From assembly GCF_000737245.1 (NCBI RefSeq), contig NZ_JPQU01000030.1, positions 31,411 to 95,410 on the forward strand: DNA of 64,000 nt, given 5' to 3'. Numbering within the stretch: position 1 is the stretch's first letter; the number at the start of each line of letters is the position of its first letter. A model generated the notes under the pieces. It searched no databases. It was given only the letters and a program-made list of their open reading frames with translations, and was not told where the DNA came from. This DNA is from Pseudomonas syringae. Lineage in GTDB: Bacteria; Pseudomonadota; Gammaproteobacteria; Pseudomonadales; Pseudomonadaceae. Shown piece by piece: positions 11,301 to 21,706 of this stretch. Both the position numbers and the translations under genes were made by a program.

Positions 11301-12841
11301 ACCTGCGCGAACTGCTGGCGGAAATAGTCGTAAGGCGAACGCACGCGCTGGGACAGAATCGCCATCGGCGTGTCATCGCCCATGGAGCCGACCGCTTCCT
11401 GACCTTGCTCACCCAGTGGGCGCAGCACCTGATCACGTTCTTCGAAGGTGACCTGGTACATTTTCATGTACTGCTTGAGCTGGTCGGCATTGTAGAAAGC
11501 CGAACCGTGGTCGTTGTCTTCAATGGTCGCCTGGATGCGCAGAGCGTTCTTGCGCAACCACTGTTTGTACGGATGACGCGACTTCAGACGGTTGTCGATG
11601 GCATCGGTGTCGAGGATCTGGCCGGTTTCGGTGTCCACGGCAAAGATCTGGCCCGGGCCGACACGACCCTTGGCAATCACGTCTTCTGGTTTGTAGTCCC
11701 ACACGCCGATTTCCGACGCCAGGGTGATGTAGCCATTCTTGGTGGTGACCCAGCGCGCTGGACGCAAACCGTTACGGTCGAGCAGGCAGACCGCGTGGCG
11801 ACCTTCGGTCATCACCACGCCAGCCGGACCATCCCACGGCTCCATGTGCATGGAGTTGTACTCATAGAACGCCCGCAGATCGGGGTCCATGGTTTCAACG
11901 TTCTGCCACGCAGGCGGAATGATCATGCGCACGCCACGGAACAGGTCGATGCCGCCGGTGACCATCAGCTCTAGCATGTTATCCATGCTGGAGGAGTCGG
12001 AGCCGACGCGGTTGACCAGCGGGCCCAGTTCGTCCAGGTCCGGAATCAGTTCGTTGGCGAACTTGGTGCGCCGCGCCTGAGCCCAGTTGCGGTTACCGGT
12101 AATGGTGTTGATCTCGCCGTTATGGGCGAGGAAGCGGAACGGCTGCGCCAACGGCCATTTCGGCAGGGTGTTGGTCGAGAAGCGCTGGTGAAACACGCAG
12201 ATCGCGGTTTGCAGGCGCTCGTCGCTCAGGTCCGGGAAGAATGCCGTCAAGTCGCGCGGCATCATCAGACCTTTATAGATGATGGTCTTGTGAGAAAAGC
12301 TGCAGATGTAGTGATCGGTATCTTCAGCGTTGGCAACCGATGAACGGCGACGGGCGCTGAACAGCTTGATGGCCATTTCCTGATCGCTCAGGCCTTCACC
12401 ACCGATGAACACCTGCTCGATTTTCGGCAGACGCTCCAGAGCCAGACGACCCAGCACGCTGGTGTCGATGGGCACCTGACGCCAGCCGACCAGGGTCAGG
12501 CCGGCAGCAAGGATTTCACGATTCATGTTCTCGCGCGCGGCGTCAGCCCGGGCGTCGTCCTGATTGAGGAAGACCATGCCCACGGCGTATTGGCGTGGCA
12601 ACTCGTTGCCAAAATGCTCTTTGGCAACGGCGCGCAGGAAGCCGTCGGGTTTCTGAATCAATAGCCCGCAACCGTCGCCGGTCTTGCCGTCAGCGTTGAT
12701 CCCGCCACGGTGGGTCATGCAGGTCAGAGCCTGGACGGCCGTCTGCAACAGGTGATGACTGGGCTCGCCTTGCATGTGAGCAATCAGGCCGAAACCACAG
12801 TTATCCTTGAATTCATCTGGATGGTACAGACCTGCTTTCAT
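8393..12841 (-). CDS. gltB: Glutamate synthase (NADPH) large subunit
   Basis: The alpha subunit, 1482 residues from the chosen ATG, releases ammonia from glutamine and channels it to 2-oxoglutarate at an FMN/[3Fe-4S] centre. The glutaminase nucleophile is expected to be Cys15 in [11 protein letters not shown], exposed after propeptide removal. The [3Fe-4S] ligands are Cys1102, Cys1108 and Cys1113 ([12 protein letters not shown]). The C-terminal third shows the Gly-rich beta-helix of GXGXG type ([23 protein letters not shown]). An in-frame GTG lies two codons upstream, but GAGAAAG is better spaced for the ATG at 12841. It forms an operon with gltD. Confidence 0.98.
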   Translation of the reverse strand: MKAGLYHPDEFKDNCGFGLIAHMQGEPSHHLLQTAVQALTCMTHRGGINADGKTGDGCGLLIQKPDGFLRAVAKEHFGNELPRQYAVGMVFLNQDDARADAARENMNREILAAGLTLVGWRQVPIDTSVLGRLALERLPKIEQVFIGGEGLSDQEMAIKLFSARRRSSVANAEDTDHYICSFSHKTIIYKGLMMPRDLTAFFPDLSDERLQTAICVFHQRFSTNTLPKWPLAQPFRFLAHNGEINTITGNRNWAQARRTKFANELIPDLDELGPLVNRVGSDSSSMDNMLELMVTGGIDLFRGVRMIIPPAWQNVETMDPDLRAFYEYNSMHMEPWDGPAGVVMTEGRHAVCLLDRNGLRPARWVTTKNGYITLASEIGVWDYKPEDVIAKGRVGPGQIFAVDTETGQILDTDAIDNRLKSRHPYKQWLRKNALRIQATIEDNDHGSAFYNADQLKQYMKMYQVTFEERDQVLRPLGEQGQEAVGSMGDDTPMAILSQRVRSPYDYFRQQFAQVTNPPIDPLREAIVMSLEICLGAERNIFQESPEHASRVILSSPVISPAKWRSLMTLERPGFERQIIDLNYDESIGLEAAVRNIADQAEEAVRAGRTQIVLTDRHIAPGKLPAHASLAVGAVHHRLTEKGLRCDSNILVETATARDPHHFAVLIGFGASAVYPFLAYEVLGDLIRTGEVLGDLYEVFKNYRKGITKGLLKILSKMGISTIASYRGAQLFEAIGLSEAVCDLSFRGVPSRIKGARFVDIEAEQKLLSNEAWSPRKPIQQGGLLKFVFGGEYHAYNPDVVSMLQAAVQQSDYAKFKEYTTLVDKRPVSMIRDLFQVKTLDTPLPIDEIEPLADILKRFDSAGISLGALSPEAHEALAEAMNRLGARSNSGEGGEDPARYGTIRSSKIKQIATGRFGVTPEYLVNADVLQIKVAQGAKPGEGGQLPGGKVNGLIAKLRYAVPGVTLISPPPHHDIYSIEDLSQLIFDLKQVNPAALVSVKLVAEAGVGTIAAGVAKAYADLITISGYDGGTGASPLSSIKYAGAPWELGLAETHQTLRGNDLRGKVRVQTDGGLKTGLDVIKAAILGAESFGFGTAPMIALGCKYLRICHLNNCATGVATQNDKLRKDHYIGTVDMVINFFTYVAEETREWLAKLGVRSLEELIGRTDLLDILPGETAKQQHLDLTPLLGSDHIPADKPQFSLVDRNPPFDKGLLAERMVEMAKPAIESMSGGEYELDICNCDRSIGARISGEIAKLHGNQGMNKAPITFRFKGTAGQSFGVWNAGGLNMYLEGDANDYVGKGMTAGKLVIVPPKGSPFKTQDSAIIGNTCLYGATGGKLFAAGTAGERFAVRNSGAHTIVEGTGDHCCEYMTGGFVCVLGKTGYNFGSGMTGGFAYVLDLDNTFVDRVNHELVEIQRISGEAMEAYRSHLERVLAEYVEETDSEWGRNVWENLDDYLRRFWMVKPKAASLKSLLSSTRANPQ

Positions 12842-12860
12842 AGACACTTTCTCACCAGGC

Positions 12861-12877
12861 TGCCTCTATGCGAGGCA
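12861..12877 (-). other. Small hairpin in gltB leader
   Basis: TGCCTC (12861-12866) pairs with GAGGCA (12872-12877) around a 5-nt loop, about 20 nt upstream of the gltB start codon in the transcribed leader. It may affect ribosome access; that is inference. Confidence 0.4.
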
Positions 12878-12950
12878 AATTTCTTTTCAATTCAACCAGT
12901 TACCTTTCGCGCTGAACGTACGCCAGCTTCGCGGGGGCAAAAGGGAGGTC

Positions 12951-12979
12951 ATTGTACACAGCGACACAAAGCCTCACAA
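12951..12979 (-). promoter_or_regulatory. Sigma-70-type promoter of gltBD
   Basis: On the minus strand, TTGTGA (12979-12974) and TACAAT (12956-12951) are separated by exactly 17 nt. This predicts a transcription start near 12944 and a leader of about 100 nt. The boxes are close to consensus and lie at the right distance from gltB. Confidence 0.65.
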
Positions 12980-13197
12980 ATTTAACGACGAACAGGCGTA
13001 AATTCGTGTCGCATTTATGAACGTTTATAGCTGGATGCTGTGCTAGCCGAAAGCTTTTTATCAATCTGACTAGAAGCGCGCTGATTTTGCCGCGTGTCTG
13101 TAACGCGGACACCACAAGGCGCGCTGCCCACTGGCAGCGCGCTTGAGGTTAAATCAGGGTTGCTGGGGTGAGCGGCCAGGGTAAGGCCGCTGCGACT
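12980..13197. other. Intergenic region gltB-SPOR ATPase
   Basis: Apart from the gltB promoter on its left and a stem-loop at 13119-13142, I see no gene or repeat here. Confidence 0.5.
13119..13142. terminator. Stem-loop after the pil-aro-SPOR operon
   Basis: GCGCGCTGCC (13119-13128) pairs with GGCAGCGCGC (13133-13142) around CACT. It lies 56 nt beyond the stop of the SPOR ATPase gene. There is no long U tract on either strand, so it is a weak intrinsic terminator or a transcript-end stabiliser. Confidence 0.55.
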
Positions 13198-14811
13198 TCA
13201 GCGAGTTGCGCCGAGCTCCTGTTGGATGCTGGCAACAGTACGAGGCCAAGGTTTACCAGCCTGAACCTTCGCTGGCAATCCCTTGATCGCTGCCAGGGCG
13301 GCAGCGCGGTCATTGAAGTTGCCGTACGTGATGACGTAAAGCGGCTTGCCTTGCAGCGTTTTCTTGAAATAACGGTACTCGCCGCCCTGCTCTGCGACGA
13401 ATGCCTGAGCGGTGGTTTCCGAACTGGTGCCGAGTATCTGCACCACGTAGTGGCCCGGCGCCTGGCTGCTGTACCAGCTACCACCCGCTGCGGGTTTGGC
13501 AGCTGGAGCTGGCTTGGCGGTTGCGACCTGGGTCGGTGCCGGTGCCGGCTTCGCTGCAGGAGCGGCAGCCGGAGCAGGCGCGGACGCTGGCTTAGCCGCT
13601 ACCGGTGGTGGCGCGATTGAAGAGCGAGGGGCCGCGGGTGCGGCTGCCGGGCCTGCTGCAGCGCCCGCAGGCGGCGCAGTAGTTGTCACGGTTGGCGGAC
13701 GTTCGATGGACGAAACAGGTACGCCATCATCGTCGCCATCGCCCGAACCTGCGGCTTCAGCCAGCGGTCCGCGCATCACCGGCTGCGAATTACCCACTAG
13801 CGGCAATGGCATTGGCTGCGAGTTACCTGCGAATTCGATGGCTGGGCCACCGTTGTTCGACTGCTGGGTGGCTGGCTTGCCCTGGCCCAGCGGCAGTTGC
13901 GCCTGAGCGTTGGCTGGCTGTGTCGCTGGAGCACTGGTGTTGCCACCGCGACCGGGGATCAGCACCGCGGCCAAAACACCAGCCACAACCACACCACCGA
14001 GCGCCAATACGTATTTCTTCGGCATTTTAAATCCCACACTAGGGCGCTTGACCGCCGAACGGCTAGCGATCATCGCCTCGATCATTGAATCACGTGCAAC
14101 CTGGTTGATAGCCCCTGGCCAACCATTGGAATGCTCGTGAATATCGGTAATTTGCTCAGCCGTGAATAATTCGATGCCCTGGCCAGCACCCTCAAGCCGT
14201 TGTTCCAGATACTCGCGGGTTTCGTCTTCGGTGTAGGGCGCCAGCTCGATGACATGAAAGCGCTCGCCTTCACTTTCAGCGTCGGCACACAGCTGCTCCA
14301 GGCGATCAATCAGCGAAGCTTCACCGAACAGAAACACGTGCGGGCGACCTTCAGGCGTTCCATCGGCCAGACCGAGCAAAGCTTCGAGTGCCGATTCGCC
14401 AAGTTGTTCGGCGTCGTCCACCAACAAATAGACTTCCTGGCCAGTAAGGGCCAGCTGCACGATTTGGGAAAGAATCGCCTGCATCTCTGCCTGAGCGACA
14501 TTCAGCGCCTGAGCGACCTGGCGCAGAACGCCCGCCGCATCGCTGGCACCACGGGCTGAAACCACCACGCTTTGTACGGACTGCTTATTGGTGCTGGCGA
14601 CGAGGGCCTGGCGCAGCAGCGTTTTGCCGCTGCCCTGAGGACCGGTGACCACCAGTAACAGCTGGCTGTATCTCGCCAGATGATGAAGCTGGCCCAATAC
14701 GGGCTTACGCTGCGCCGGGAAAAACTTGAAGCCTGGCACCCGCGCAGCAAAGGGGTCATGACTCAACTGGTAATGGCCGAGAAAGGCCTCGTCCGCGTGC
14801 AAACTAGTCAT
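13198..14811 (-). CDS. AAA ATPase with C-terminal SPOR domain (DamX-like)
   Basis: A 537-residue inner-membrane protein. The N-terminal ExeA/GspA-type AAA ATPase has Walker A GPQGSGKT (57-64) and a Walker B-like VYLLVDDAEQ. One TM segment follows at about 265-285 (YVLALGGVVVAGVLAAVL), then an Ala/Pro-rich linker (about 300-450), then a C-terminal SPOR domain (HYVVQILGTSSETTAQAFV... YVITYGNF), which in this family binds septal peptidoglycan with denuded glycans. The arrangement resembles DamX with a cytoplasmic ATPase, and the gene follows aroB as damX does in enterobacteria. A role in division-site or cell-envelope assembly is inferred. Confidence 0.88.
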   Translation of the reverse strand: MTSLHADEAFLGHYQLSHDPFAARVPGFKFFPAQRKPVLGQLHHLARYSQLLLVVTGPQGSGKTLLRQALVASTNKQSVQSVVVSARGASDAAGVLRQVAQALNVAQAEMQAILSQIVQLALTGQEVYLLVDDAEQLGESALEALLGLADGTPEGRPHVFLFGEASLIDRLEQLCADAESEGERFHVIELAPYTEDETREYLEQRLEGAGQGIELFTAEQITDIHEHSNGWPGAINQVARDSMIEAMIASRSAVKRPSVGFKMPKKYVLALGGVVVAGVLAAVLIPGRGGNTSAPATQPANAQAQLPLGQGKPATQQSNNGGPAIEFAGNSQPMPLPLVGNSQPVMRGPLAEAAGSGDGDDDGVPVSSIERPPTVTTTAPPAGAAAGPAAAPAAPRSSIAPPPVAAKPASAPAPAAAPAAKPAPAPTQVATAKPAPAAKPAAGGSWYSSQAPGHYVVQILGTSSETTAQAFVAEQGGEYRYFKKTLQGKPLYVITYGNFNDRAAALAAIKGLPAKVQAGKPWPRTVASIQQELGATR

Positions 14812-14820
14812 GGATTTTCA

Positions 14821-15924
14821 TTAACCTCTGAGCTGATCCACGAGGGCGCGGTAATCCGCAACCAGCGTGGCCTGTAGAACTTCTTTTGGATATTCGTCAG
14901 TGATGACTGCTTCGCCCATACGGCTGAGCAACACCAGACGCAAGCGGCCGTCGATCACTTTCTTGTCGACCGCCATGTGTTCAAGGAAATGCTCTGGCGT
15001 CATGTCCTGTGGCGGCACCACCGGCAATCCGGCGCGCTGCAGCAGTCGAATGCCACGGTCACGCTCCTGCTCAGTGATCCAGCCCAGACGCGAGGACATT
15101 TCCAGCGCCATCACCGTCCCGGCCGCAACGGCCTCGCCATGCAGCCAGACGCCATAGCCCATGTGCGTCTCAATAGCGTGACCGAAAGTGTGGCCCAGGT
15201 TCAGAGTGGCACGTACGCCGGACTCTCGCTCGTCCGCGCCGACGATCAGCGCCTTGGCCGCGCAGGAACGTTCAATGGCGACGGTCAGTGCGGCCTGATC
15301 CAGACCTCGCAGACGATCAACGTTTTCTTCAAGCCAGGTCAGGAACGGCTCGTCGCAGATCAGACCGTACTTGATGACTTCCGCCAGCCCGGCAGACAGC
15401 TCCCGCTCCGGCAGTGAGTTCAGGCTGGTGGTATCGATCAGCACAACGCTCGGCTGATAGAACGCGCCTACCATGTTCTTGCCCAGCGGATGGTTGATGC
15501 CCGTCTTGCCGCCCACTGAAGAATCAACCTGTGACAGCAAGGTGGTAGGGATCTGGATGAAATTGACCCCACGCTGGTAGCAGGCAGCCGCAAACCCCGC
15601 CATATCGCCGATCACACCGCCGCCCAACGCGATCACAGTGGTCCGGCGGTCATGGCGGGCAGTCAGCAGGCCGTCGAATATGGTTTGCAGGGTTTCCCAG
15701 TTTTTGAACGCTTCGCCATCGGGGAGAATCACTGGCAGTACGTTATAGCCAGCCAGGGTGCGGGTCAGGCGCTCAAGGTAAAGAGGTGCCACCGTGGTGT
15801 TGGAGACGATCGCCACCTGCCGCCCGACAATATGCGGGGCCAGCAATTCCAGGCGATCCAGCAGGCCTTCCCCGATATGGATCGGATAGCTGCGCTCTTC
15901 AAGCTCGACCTTAAGTGTCTGCAT
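14821..15924 (-). CDS. aroB: 3-dehydroquinate synthase
   Basis: Second enzyme of the shikimate pathway, converting DAHP to 3-dehydroquinate with NAD+ and a divalent metal. It has 367 residues from the ATG at 15924, chosen because the product then begins [20 protein letters not shown] as in other pseudomonads, with GGGGAAAA upstream; an ATG four codons earlier is less likely. The glycine-rich NAD loop [14 protein letters not shown] and the metal-ligand block [12 protein letters not shown] are intact. It follows aroK by 128 nt and precedes the SPOR ATPase by 9 nt. Confidence 0.98.
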   Translation of the reverse strand: MQTLKVELEERSYPIHIGEGLLDRLELLAPHIVGRQVAIVSNTTVAPLYLERLTRTLAGYNVLPVILPDGEAFKNWETLQTIFDGLLTARHDRRTTVIALGGGVIGDMAGFAAACYQRGVNFIQIPTTLLSQVDSSVGGKTGINHPLGKNMVGAFYQPSVVLIDTTSLNSLPERELSAGLAEVIKYGLICDEPFLTWLEENVDRLRGLDQAALTVAIERSCAAKALIVGADERESGVRATLNLGHTFGHAIETHMGYGVWLHGEAVAAGTVMALEMSSRLGWITEQERDRGIRLLQRAGLPVVPPQDMTPEHFLEHMAVDKKVIDGRLRLVLLSRMGEAVITDEYPKEVLQATLVADYRALVDQLRG

Positions 15925-16052
15925 TTTTCCCCACATTGATTACCGAATGCTTACGTATGAGCCGGGCCTGGCACTCACGCGAAAAAGTGGCTCAAGGCCA
16001 TGTCCCGCCCTCTTTTGAAGGTCGACGAGGATAGCGCATTTCCGCCTGCGCT

Positions 16053-16571
16053 TTAACGGGGAGGAAGCTCTGCCAATCGCGCGAGGATGTCAATAACCAC
16101 CATTCGCGGCGGCCGCTCGTCGGTTTCGATCACCAGATCGGCAATCTCCCGGTAAAACGGGTCGCGCAACTCAAGCAGCTCGCGGAGCACTTTGGCCGGA
16201 TCAGCGGTGCGCAGCAACGGACGATTGCGGTCGCGGGCAGTGCGCCCGACTTGCTGCTCCACCGACGCATGCAGGTAAACCACCCGCCCGCCTTCGTGCA
16301 GCGCCCGGCGGTTTTCGCTGCGCATCACTGCGCCGCCACCGGTCGCCAGGACAATACCGTCGACACGACAAAGCTCGGCGATCATCGCCTGCTCGCGGTC
16401 ACGAAAGCCCGGCTCGCCTTCCTTATCAAATATCCACGGGATATTGGCGCCCGTGCGCAGCTCAATTTCCTTGTCGGAATCCTTGAACGGCAGGCGCAGC
16501 TCTTTGGCCAGCAAACGGCCAATGGTGCTTTTGCCAGCCCCCATTGGCCCTACAAGTATTAAATTTCGCAC
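16053..16571 (-). CDS. aroK: Shikimate kinase
   Basis: Phosphorylates the 3-hydroxyl of shikimate with ATP. It has 172 residues. The P-loop is GPMGAGKST (8-16), the shikimate-binding aspartate lies in [11 protein letters not shown], and the GGGAV block and a lid arginine (RDRNRPLL) are present. It starts 4 nt after the pilQ stop, so it is probably co-transcribed with the pil genes, an arrangement conserved in pseudomonads. Confidence 0.98.
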   Translation of the reverse strand: MRNLILVGPMGAGKSTIGRLLAKELRLPFKDSDKEIELRTGANIPWIFDKEGEPGFRDREQAMIAELCRVDGIVLATGGGAVMRSENRRALHEGGRVVYLHASVEQQVGRTARDRNRPLLRTADPAKVLRELLELRDPFYREIADLVIETDERPPRMVVIDILARLAELPPR

Positions 16572-16575
16572 AGAA

Positions 16576-18717
16576 TCAACGACTCACAGCAATCGCCTGG
16601 TTATTCATGATACGCGGAGTGAGAAACACCAGCAGCTCGGATTTGGCTTCCGAAACCACGTCGCGCCGGAAAAGGCGGCCAACATACGGCACATCGCCGA
16701 GAAATGGCACCTTATCGACCGTTTTACTTTGCGTATTAGAGAAAACACCACCGATTACGATGGTTTCGCCATCGGCCACCAGCACTTTTGCGTTGACTTC
16801 GTTTTTCTTGATCGGCGGTACACCCAGCACCGCGTTGAGGTAATCCGGCTCATCCTTGGTGACCTTGACCTCCATGATGATGCGGTTGTCCGGGGTGATC
16901 TGCGGGGTGACTTCCAGAGACAGGGATGCCTCTTTGAACGACACGGTGGTGGCGCCGCTGGAACTGGATTCCTGGTAAGGAATTTCGGTGCCCTTGAGGA
17001 TCTTGGCGGTTTCCTTGTCCGAGGTGACCACCTTGGGTTGCGACACCACTTCACCGTTGCCGGTTTTTTCCATGGCGCTCAACTCAAGGTCGAGCATCGT
17101 GTTATCGGTCAGGAACGCGATACCAATCCCGGACGTGGCGTTCGCCGCGCCGAGGTCCACAAAAGGTGCCGAGGTGCTTTGCCCAGTCAAGGTCGTCGGC
17201 TGGGCAGTGCCGCCGTTGGTTGTGAAGTTACCTCGGGTGCTGGAACCGCCCCAACGCACACCCAGCGCTTTGTCGTAACCGACGGTAGCCTCAACGATGC
17301 GCGCCTCGATCATCACCTGACGCACAGGGATATCCAGCTGCGAGACAATGCGGCGCAGCTCGTCGAGACGATCCTGAGTCTGGTAGGCAATGATGTTGTT
17401 AGTGCGGTCATCTACCGTGATTGAACCCCGCTCGTCGACTTTCGACTCGGCGCTGGTCACCGACTGGAACAGCTTGGCGATATCAGCCGCTTTGGCGTAG
17501 TTGACCTGCAGCAGTTCGCGACGCAGCGGAGCCAGTTCGGCGATTTGCTTGAGGGATTCCAGCTCCTGACGTTCGCGGGCGGCGATTTCGTCAGCAGGAG
17601 CAACCAGCAAGACATTACCGATCTTGCGCTTGTCCAGACCCTTGGTTTTCAGTACCAGATCCAGCGCCTGATCCCACGGTACGTTTTGCAGGCGCAAGGT
17701 GATGCCGCCCTGAACTGTGTCACTGGCCACCAGATTGAGGCTGGTGAAATCGGCGATCAGTTGCAGCACCGAGCGCACGTCGATGTCCTGGAAGTTCAGC
17801 GACAACTTCTCGCCGCTGTACGCCGGTTTCTCGGTGTTGCGACGGTCCAGATCTTCGTTGGTCAACGGCCGCACACTGATGGTCAGCTTGCCGTCGGCCT
17901 GATAGGCGGAATAGTCGTAGGCGCCCGAAGGCTCAATGACAATGCTTGCCTTGTCGGCAGTGGCGCTGGCGTTGACAAACTGCACCGGGGTCGCGAAATC
18001 CTTGACGTCCAGCCGCACGCGCAGCTTCTCAGGCAATTGAGTCCTGGCGAAATCAACGCGAATCTTGCCGCCTTGCTCCTGGATGTCAGGCGCGACACTT
18101 GGATCGGTCAGGTCGATGATCACGTTGCCTTCACCGAGCTCACCGCGCTGGAAGTCGACACTGCGTATGGCTTTGCCAACCGGCACAGTGGGTTTTGGTT
18201 TCACTGCGGCCGCTGGCGGCACACTGACCCGGGCAGCACCTGCGGCGGTGCTTGGCTGGGAAGCCTGAGCCGCTGCGGCGCCCTGGCCGATGACCACGAA
18301 CAGACGATTGCCCTCGACTCGGGAGCTGTAAGGCACCAGCGTCGTCATGTTGACGATCACCCGTGTGCGATCCTTGGCCTCGACCACCACCAGACTGCGC
18401 GCATTGCCTGTGCCCAGCTCGCGGCTCTTGGTCGCCAGTTGGCTGGATACGCCCGGCAGGTCCAGCGCGATGCGCGCCGGTTGCTCAGTGGTATAGCCAG
18501 ACGGCGCAGGAACGGGCCCATCGAATGTCAGCTTCAGCTCGATCCGGTCTCCCGGGAGCGCCGCGACATCCAGCGTTTTGAGATTGGCGGCCTGGAGAAC
18601 CGGTGAAACCATCGCCATCCATAGCGATACACCGATAATCGAGAAAATCCTGATCATGATCATTTTCCGTCCTGCGAACCCGAGGGTGTTTTGCGTGCTT
18701 GGCTTTGCCCAATTCAT
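16576..18717 (-). CDS. pilQ: Type IV pilus secretin PilQ
   Basis: Outer-membrane secretin through which the type IV pilus exits. It has 713 residues from the ATG at 18717. A signal peptide is evident in the N-terminal region ([20 protein letters not shown]). Two AMIN-type beta domains follow (about 45-300), then STN/N0-N1 domains ([19 protein letters not shown]) and the C-terminal secretin ([20 protein letters not shown] and the closing FLTPRIM). The start overlaps the pilP stop as ATGA, implying translational coupling. An internal MIMIRIFS start is possible and would remove about 18 residues. Confidence 0.96.
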   Translation of the reverse strand: MNWAKPSTQNTLGFAGRKMIMIRIFSIIGVSLWMAMVSPVLQAANLKTLDVAALPGDRIELKLTFDGPVPAPSGYTTEQPARIALDLPGVSSQLATKSRELGTGNARSLVVVEAKDRTRVIVNMTTLVPYSSRVEGNRLFVVIGQGAAAAQASQPSTAAGAARVSVPPAAAVKPKPTVPVGKAIRSVDFQRGELGEGNVIIDLTDPSVAPDIQEQGGKIRVDFARTQLPEKLRVRLDVKDFATPVQFVNASATADKASIVIEPSGAYDYSAYQADGKLTISVRPLTNEDLDRRNTEKPAYSGEKLSLNFQDIDVRSVLQLIADFTSLNLVASDTVQGGITLRLQNVPWDQALDLVLKTKGLDKRKIGNVLLVAPADEIAARERQELESLKQIAELAPLRRELLQVNYAKAADIAKLFQSVTSAESKVDERGSITVDDRTNNIIAYQTQDRLDELRRIVSQLDIPVRQVMIEARIVEATVGYDKALGVRWGGSSTRGNFTTNGGTAQPTTLTGQSTSAPFVDLGAANATSGIGIAFLTDNTMLDLELSAMEKTGNGEVVSQPKVVTSDKETAKILKGTEIPYQESSSSGATTVSFKEASLSLEVTPQITPDNRIIMEVKVTKDEPDYLNAVLGVPPIKKNEVNAKVLVADGETIVIGGVFSNTQSKTVDKVPFLGDVPYVGRLFRRDVVSEAKSELLVFLTPRIMNNQAIAVSR

Positions 18718-19241
18718 GAGCGTTCTTTCAGGGAAATACTGCGCGGCCTTTCCAACCATGCCCCCTCTCCGTCAGGAACTATTTCAACGACATCCACAGC
18801 GGACTCGTTGATAGAAACTATGCGGCCATTGTTGCGCCCCAGGTAGTCCCCCACTTTCACCCGATGAACCCCACCTGCGCCCTTGAGCAAGGCAAATGTA
18901 CCGGTGTCGTTGGCCATGGTGCCGACCATTTCAAAGGACTCGATGTTGAAGCCTTCAAGAAATTGCCTGGCCCGTGTTTCGTCCGGCTTGACCAGCCGAG
19001 AGCCTTTCTGGCGATTGACCAGATCGATTTTCACCGGCGGCTGAAACGGGCTGCGCATGTTCGAGGCGTTGTAGGTGAACGCCTGGTACGGGCGAAACTT
19101 CGGCAGCGGCTCAATGATACCGGTCGGCCGAGTACGCGCCTCGTCCATAAAAGTGCTCAGATCACTGAACGAGCGGTCATCGTTGCAACCGGCCAGAACC
19201 ATCAATGCCGCACTGACGCACAACAATCGCGCCGCCCTCAT
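18714..19241 (-). CDS. pilP: Type IV pilus lipoprotein PilP
   Basis: Inner-membrane lipoprotein linking the PilN/PilO complex to the PilQ secretin. It has 175 residues. The signal peptide ends in the lipobox VLAGC, with Cys19 as the lipidation site. A disordered proline-rich stretch leads to a C-terminal beta-sandwich (GGVHRVKVGDYLGRNNGRI). It overlaps pilO by 4 nt and pilQ by 4 nt. Confidence 0.96.
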   Translation of the reverse strand: MRAARLLCVSAALMVLAGCNDDRSFSDLSTFMDEARTRPTGIIEPLPKFRPYQAFTYNASNMRSPFQPPVKIDLVNRQKGSRLVKPDETRARQFLEGFNIESFEMVGTMANDTGTFALLKGAGGVHRVKVGDYLGRNNGRIVSINESAVDVVEIVPDGEGAWLERPRSISLKERS

Positions 19242-19861
19242 TTCTTCAACCCTTCATCGTTGTAGCGATAAGTCTTGGCCAGGATGCTCATGCGCAGCTT
19301 GCCGGGGCTGCCCCCTTCAAGCGGTTTGATGTCGAAATCATGCAGGGTCACGATCCGCGGCAAGCTGGCGACACCACTGACGAATGTCGCCAAGTCGTGA
19401 TACGCGCCCACCACGGTGATCTGTATCGGCAATTCGATGTAAAACTGCTGGGCGGCCTCAGGCAGCAATTTGATTTCTTCAAAATCGAGGCCGCTGCCCA
19501 AGCCTGTGCGGGTGATGTCTTCCAGCAGGCCAGGCACCTCGGTGTCACTGGGCAACTGCCGCAGCAGGGCACCAAAGGTGTTCTCCATTTCAGTCATCTG
19601 GACCTTGTAAGGCTCCAGGTTGGCCGCTTGAAAAGCCTTGGTGGTGAATTGCTCTTTGAGCGTGGCCTCATTGGTACGGGCCGCATCAAGCTGAGCTTCC
19701 ATGTCCTGAATGAACAGAAAGTAACCCATAGCCAGCATCAGAACCGCGACCAGCACCCCGGAGATCACCTTCACCGGCGCCGGCCAGGAGCCGAGGTTAT
19801 TCAGATCCAGGTCGCCGATGTCGATCTTGCGCAGGCCTTCCAGAGATTCTGAAAAACTCAT
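19238..19861 (-). CDS. pilO: Type IV pilus inner-membrane protein PilO
   Basis: A bitopic inner-membrane protein that dimerises with PilN. It has 207 residues: a cytoplasmic start, one TM helix (VKVISGVLVAVLMLAMGYFLF, about 33-53), a coiled coil (about 54-90) and a periplasmic ferredoxin-like domain (TVVGAYHDLATFVSGVASLP). It overlaps both pilN and pilP by 4 nt. Confidence 0.96.
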   Translation of the reverse strand: MSFSESLEGLRKIDIGDLDLNNLGSWPAPVKVISGVLVAVLMLAMGYFLFIQDMEAQLDAARTNEATLKEQFTTKAFQAANLEPYKVQMTEMENTFGALLRQLPSDTEVPGLLEDITRTGLGSGLDFEEIKLLPEAAQQFYIELPIQITVVGAYHDLATFVSGVASLPRIVTLHDFDIKPLEGGSPGKLRMSILAKTYRYNDEGLKK

Positions 19862-20423
19862 GGCTTGGCTCCTTCAACCGCTGGCTGAGTCTGGCGTACC
19901 GTCAACTGAAACACGTTGGCCTGATCAACAGCGCCAGCGGTGGTTGCCTTGACTTCAGTCAGGCTCGGCGCATCCAGCCAATCGGACGCATCCAGGTTAC
20001 GCATCAGGTCCGAGACGCGGTTATTGGATTCCGCAGCGCCGTTGATGCTGATCAGGTTGCCGGCCATTTTCACTTCGGAGAAATACACGCCATCGGGCAA
20101 CGTGCGCGCCAGCTGATCGAAGACACGGCCGATAATTGGCCGGTTACCCTGCAAGTCCTGAATGATTTTCATACGTTCCAGCAACTGCTTGCGTCGTGAT
20201 CTCAATTCACTGATTTCTTTGATTCGCCCGTCCAGCTGAACAATCTCTTTCTGGATAAACGCGTTTCGCGCGGTCTGATGGTCGATAGCGTTACTCAGAT
20301 ACCGATCAGCCATGAACAGCGTCCCAACGGAGGCGATCACCACACCGAGCATGACGGTCAGGAAGCGCTTTCTGCGCTCTTCGCGAAGTTGTTCGCGCCA
20401 GGGGAGAAGGTTGATCCGAGCCA

Positions 20424-20424
<1 letters not shown>
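19858..20424 (-). CDS. pilN: Type IV pilus inner-membrane protein PilN
   Basis: It has 188 residues from the ATG at 20424, giving the canonical start MARINLLPWREQLREERRKR. The INLLPWR segment is the cytoplasmic tail known to bind PilM. One TM helix (LTVMLGVVIASVGTLFMADR), a coiled coil and a periplasmic ferredoxin-like fold follow. The start overlaps the pilM stop as ATGA. The frame is open 10 codons further upstream, but that would extend into pilM. Confidence 0.96.
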
Positions 20425-21491
<1,067 letters not shown>

Positions 21492-21573
21492 CTATTTCCT
21501 ATGAGTTTCCGTCACTTACGGATTATTTATTGTCCAACGCCTCTGTCGGCAGCCTTGACAGTAGCGCAAATCA

Positions 21574-21618
21574 CGCTCGGAGACGAAAAATGCTTATAAT
21601 GCCGAGCGTTTTTTTCGT
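21574..21618 (+). promoter_or_regulatory. Interlocked inverted repeats with TATAAT upstream of mrcA
   Basis: CGCTCGG (21574-21580) pairs with CCGAGCG (21602-21608), followed by seven T. ACGAAAAA (21583-21590) pairs with TTTTTCGT (21611-21618). A TATAAT hexamer (21595-21600) lies in the shared loop. It may be an mrcA promoter, a terminator-like attenuator, or both; no convincing -35 box lies at 16-18 nt. Confidence 0.4.
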
Positions 21619-21706
21619 TTAACCAAGCTTCAAGGCGTGTCCGCTTGTTAATGCCTACGCTTAACTCATTCTTTTTTATGTTCTTTTTTCTGGAAAACCA
21701 AAAGCC

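Noticed and set aside
21555..21600. TTGACA (21555) with TATAAT (21595) as an mrcA promoter
   Set aside because: The boxes are 34 nt apart, twice the workable spacing.
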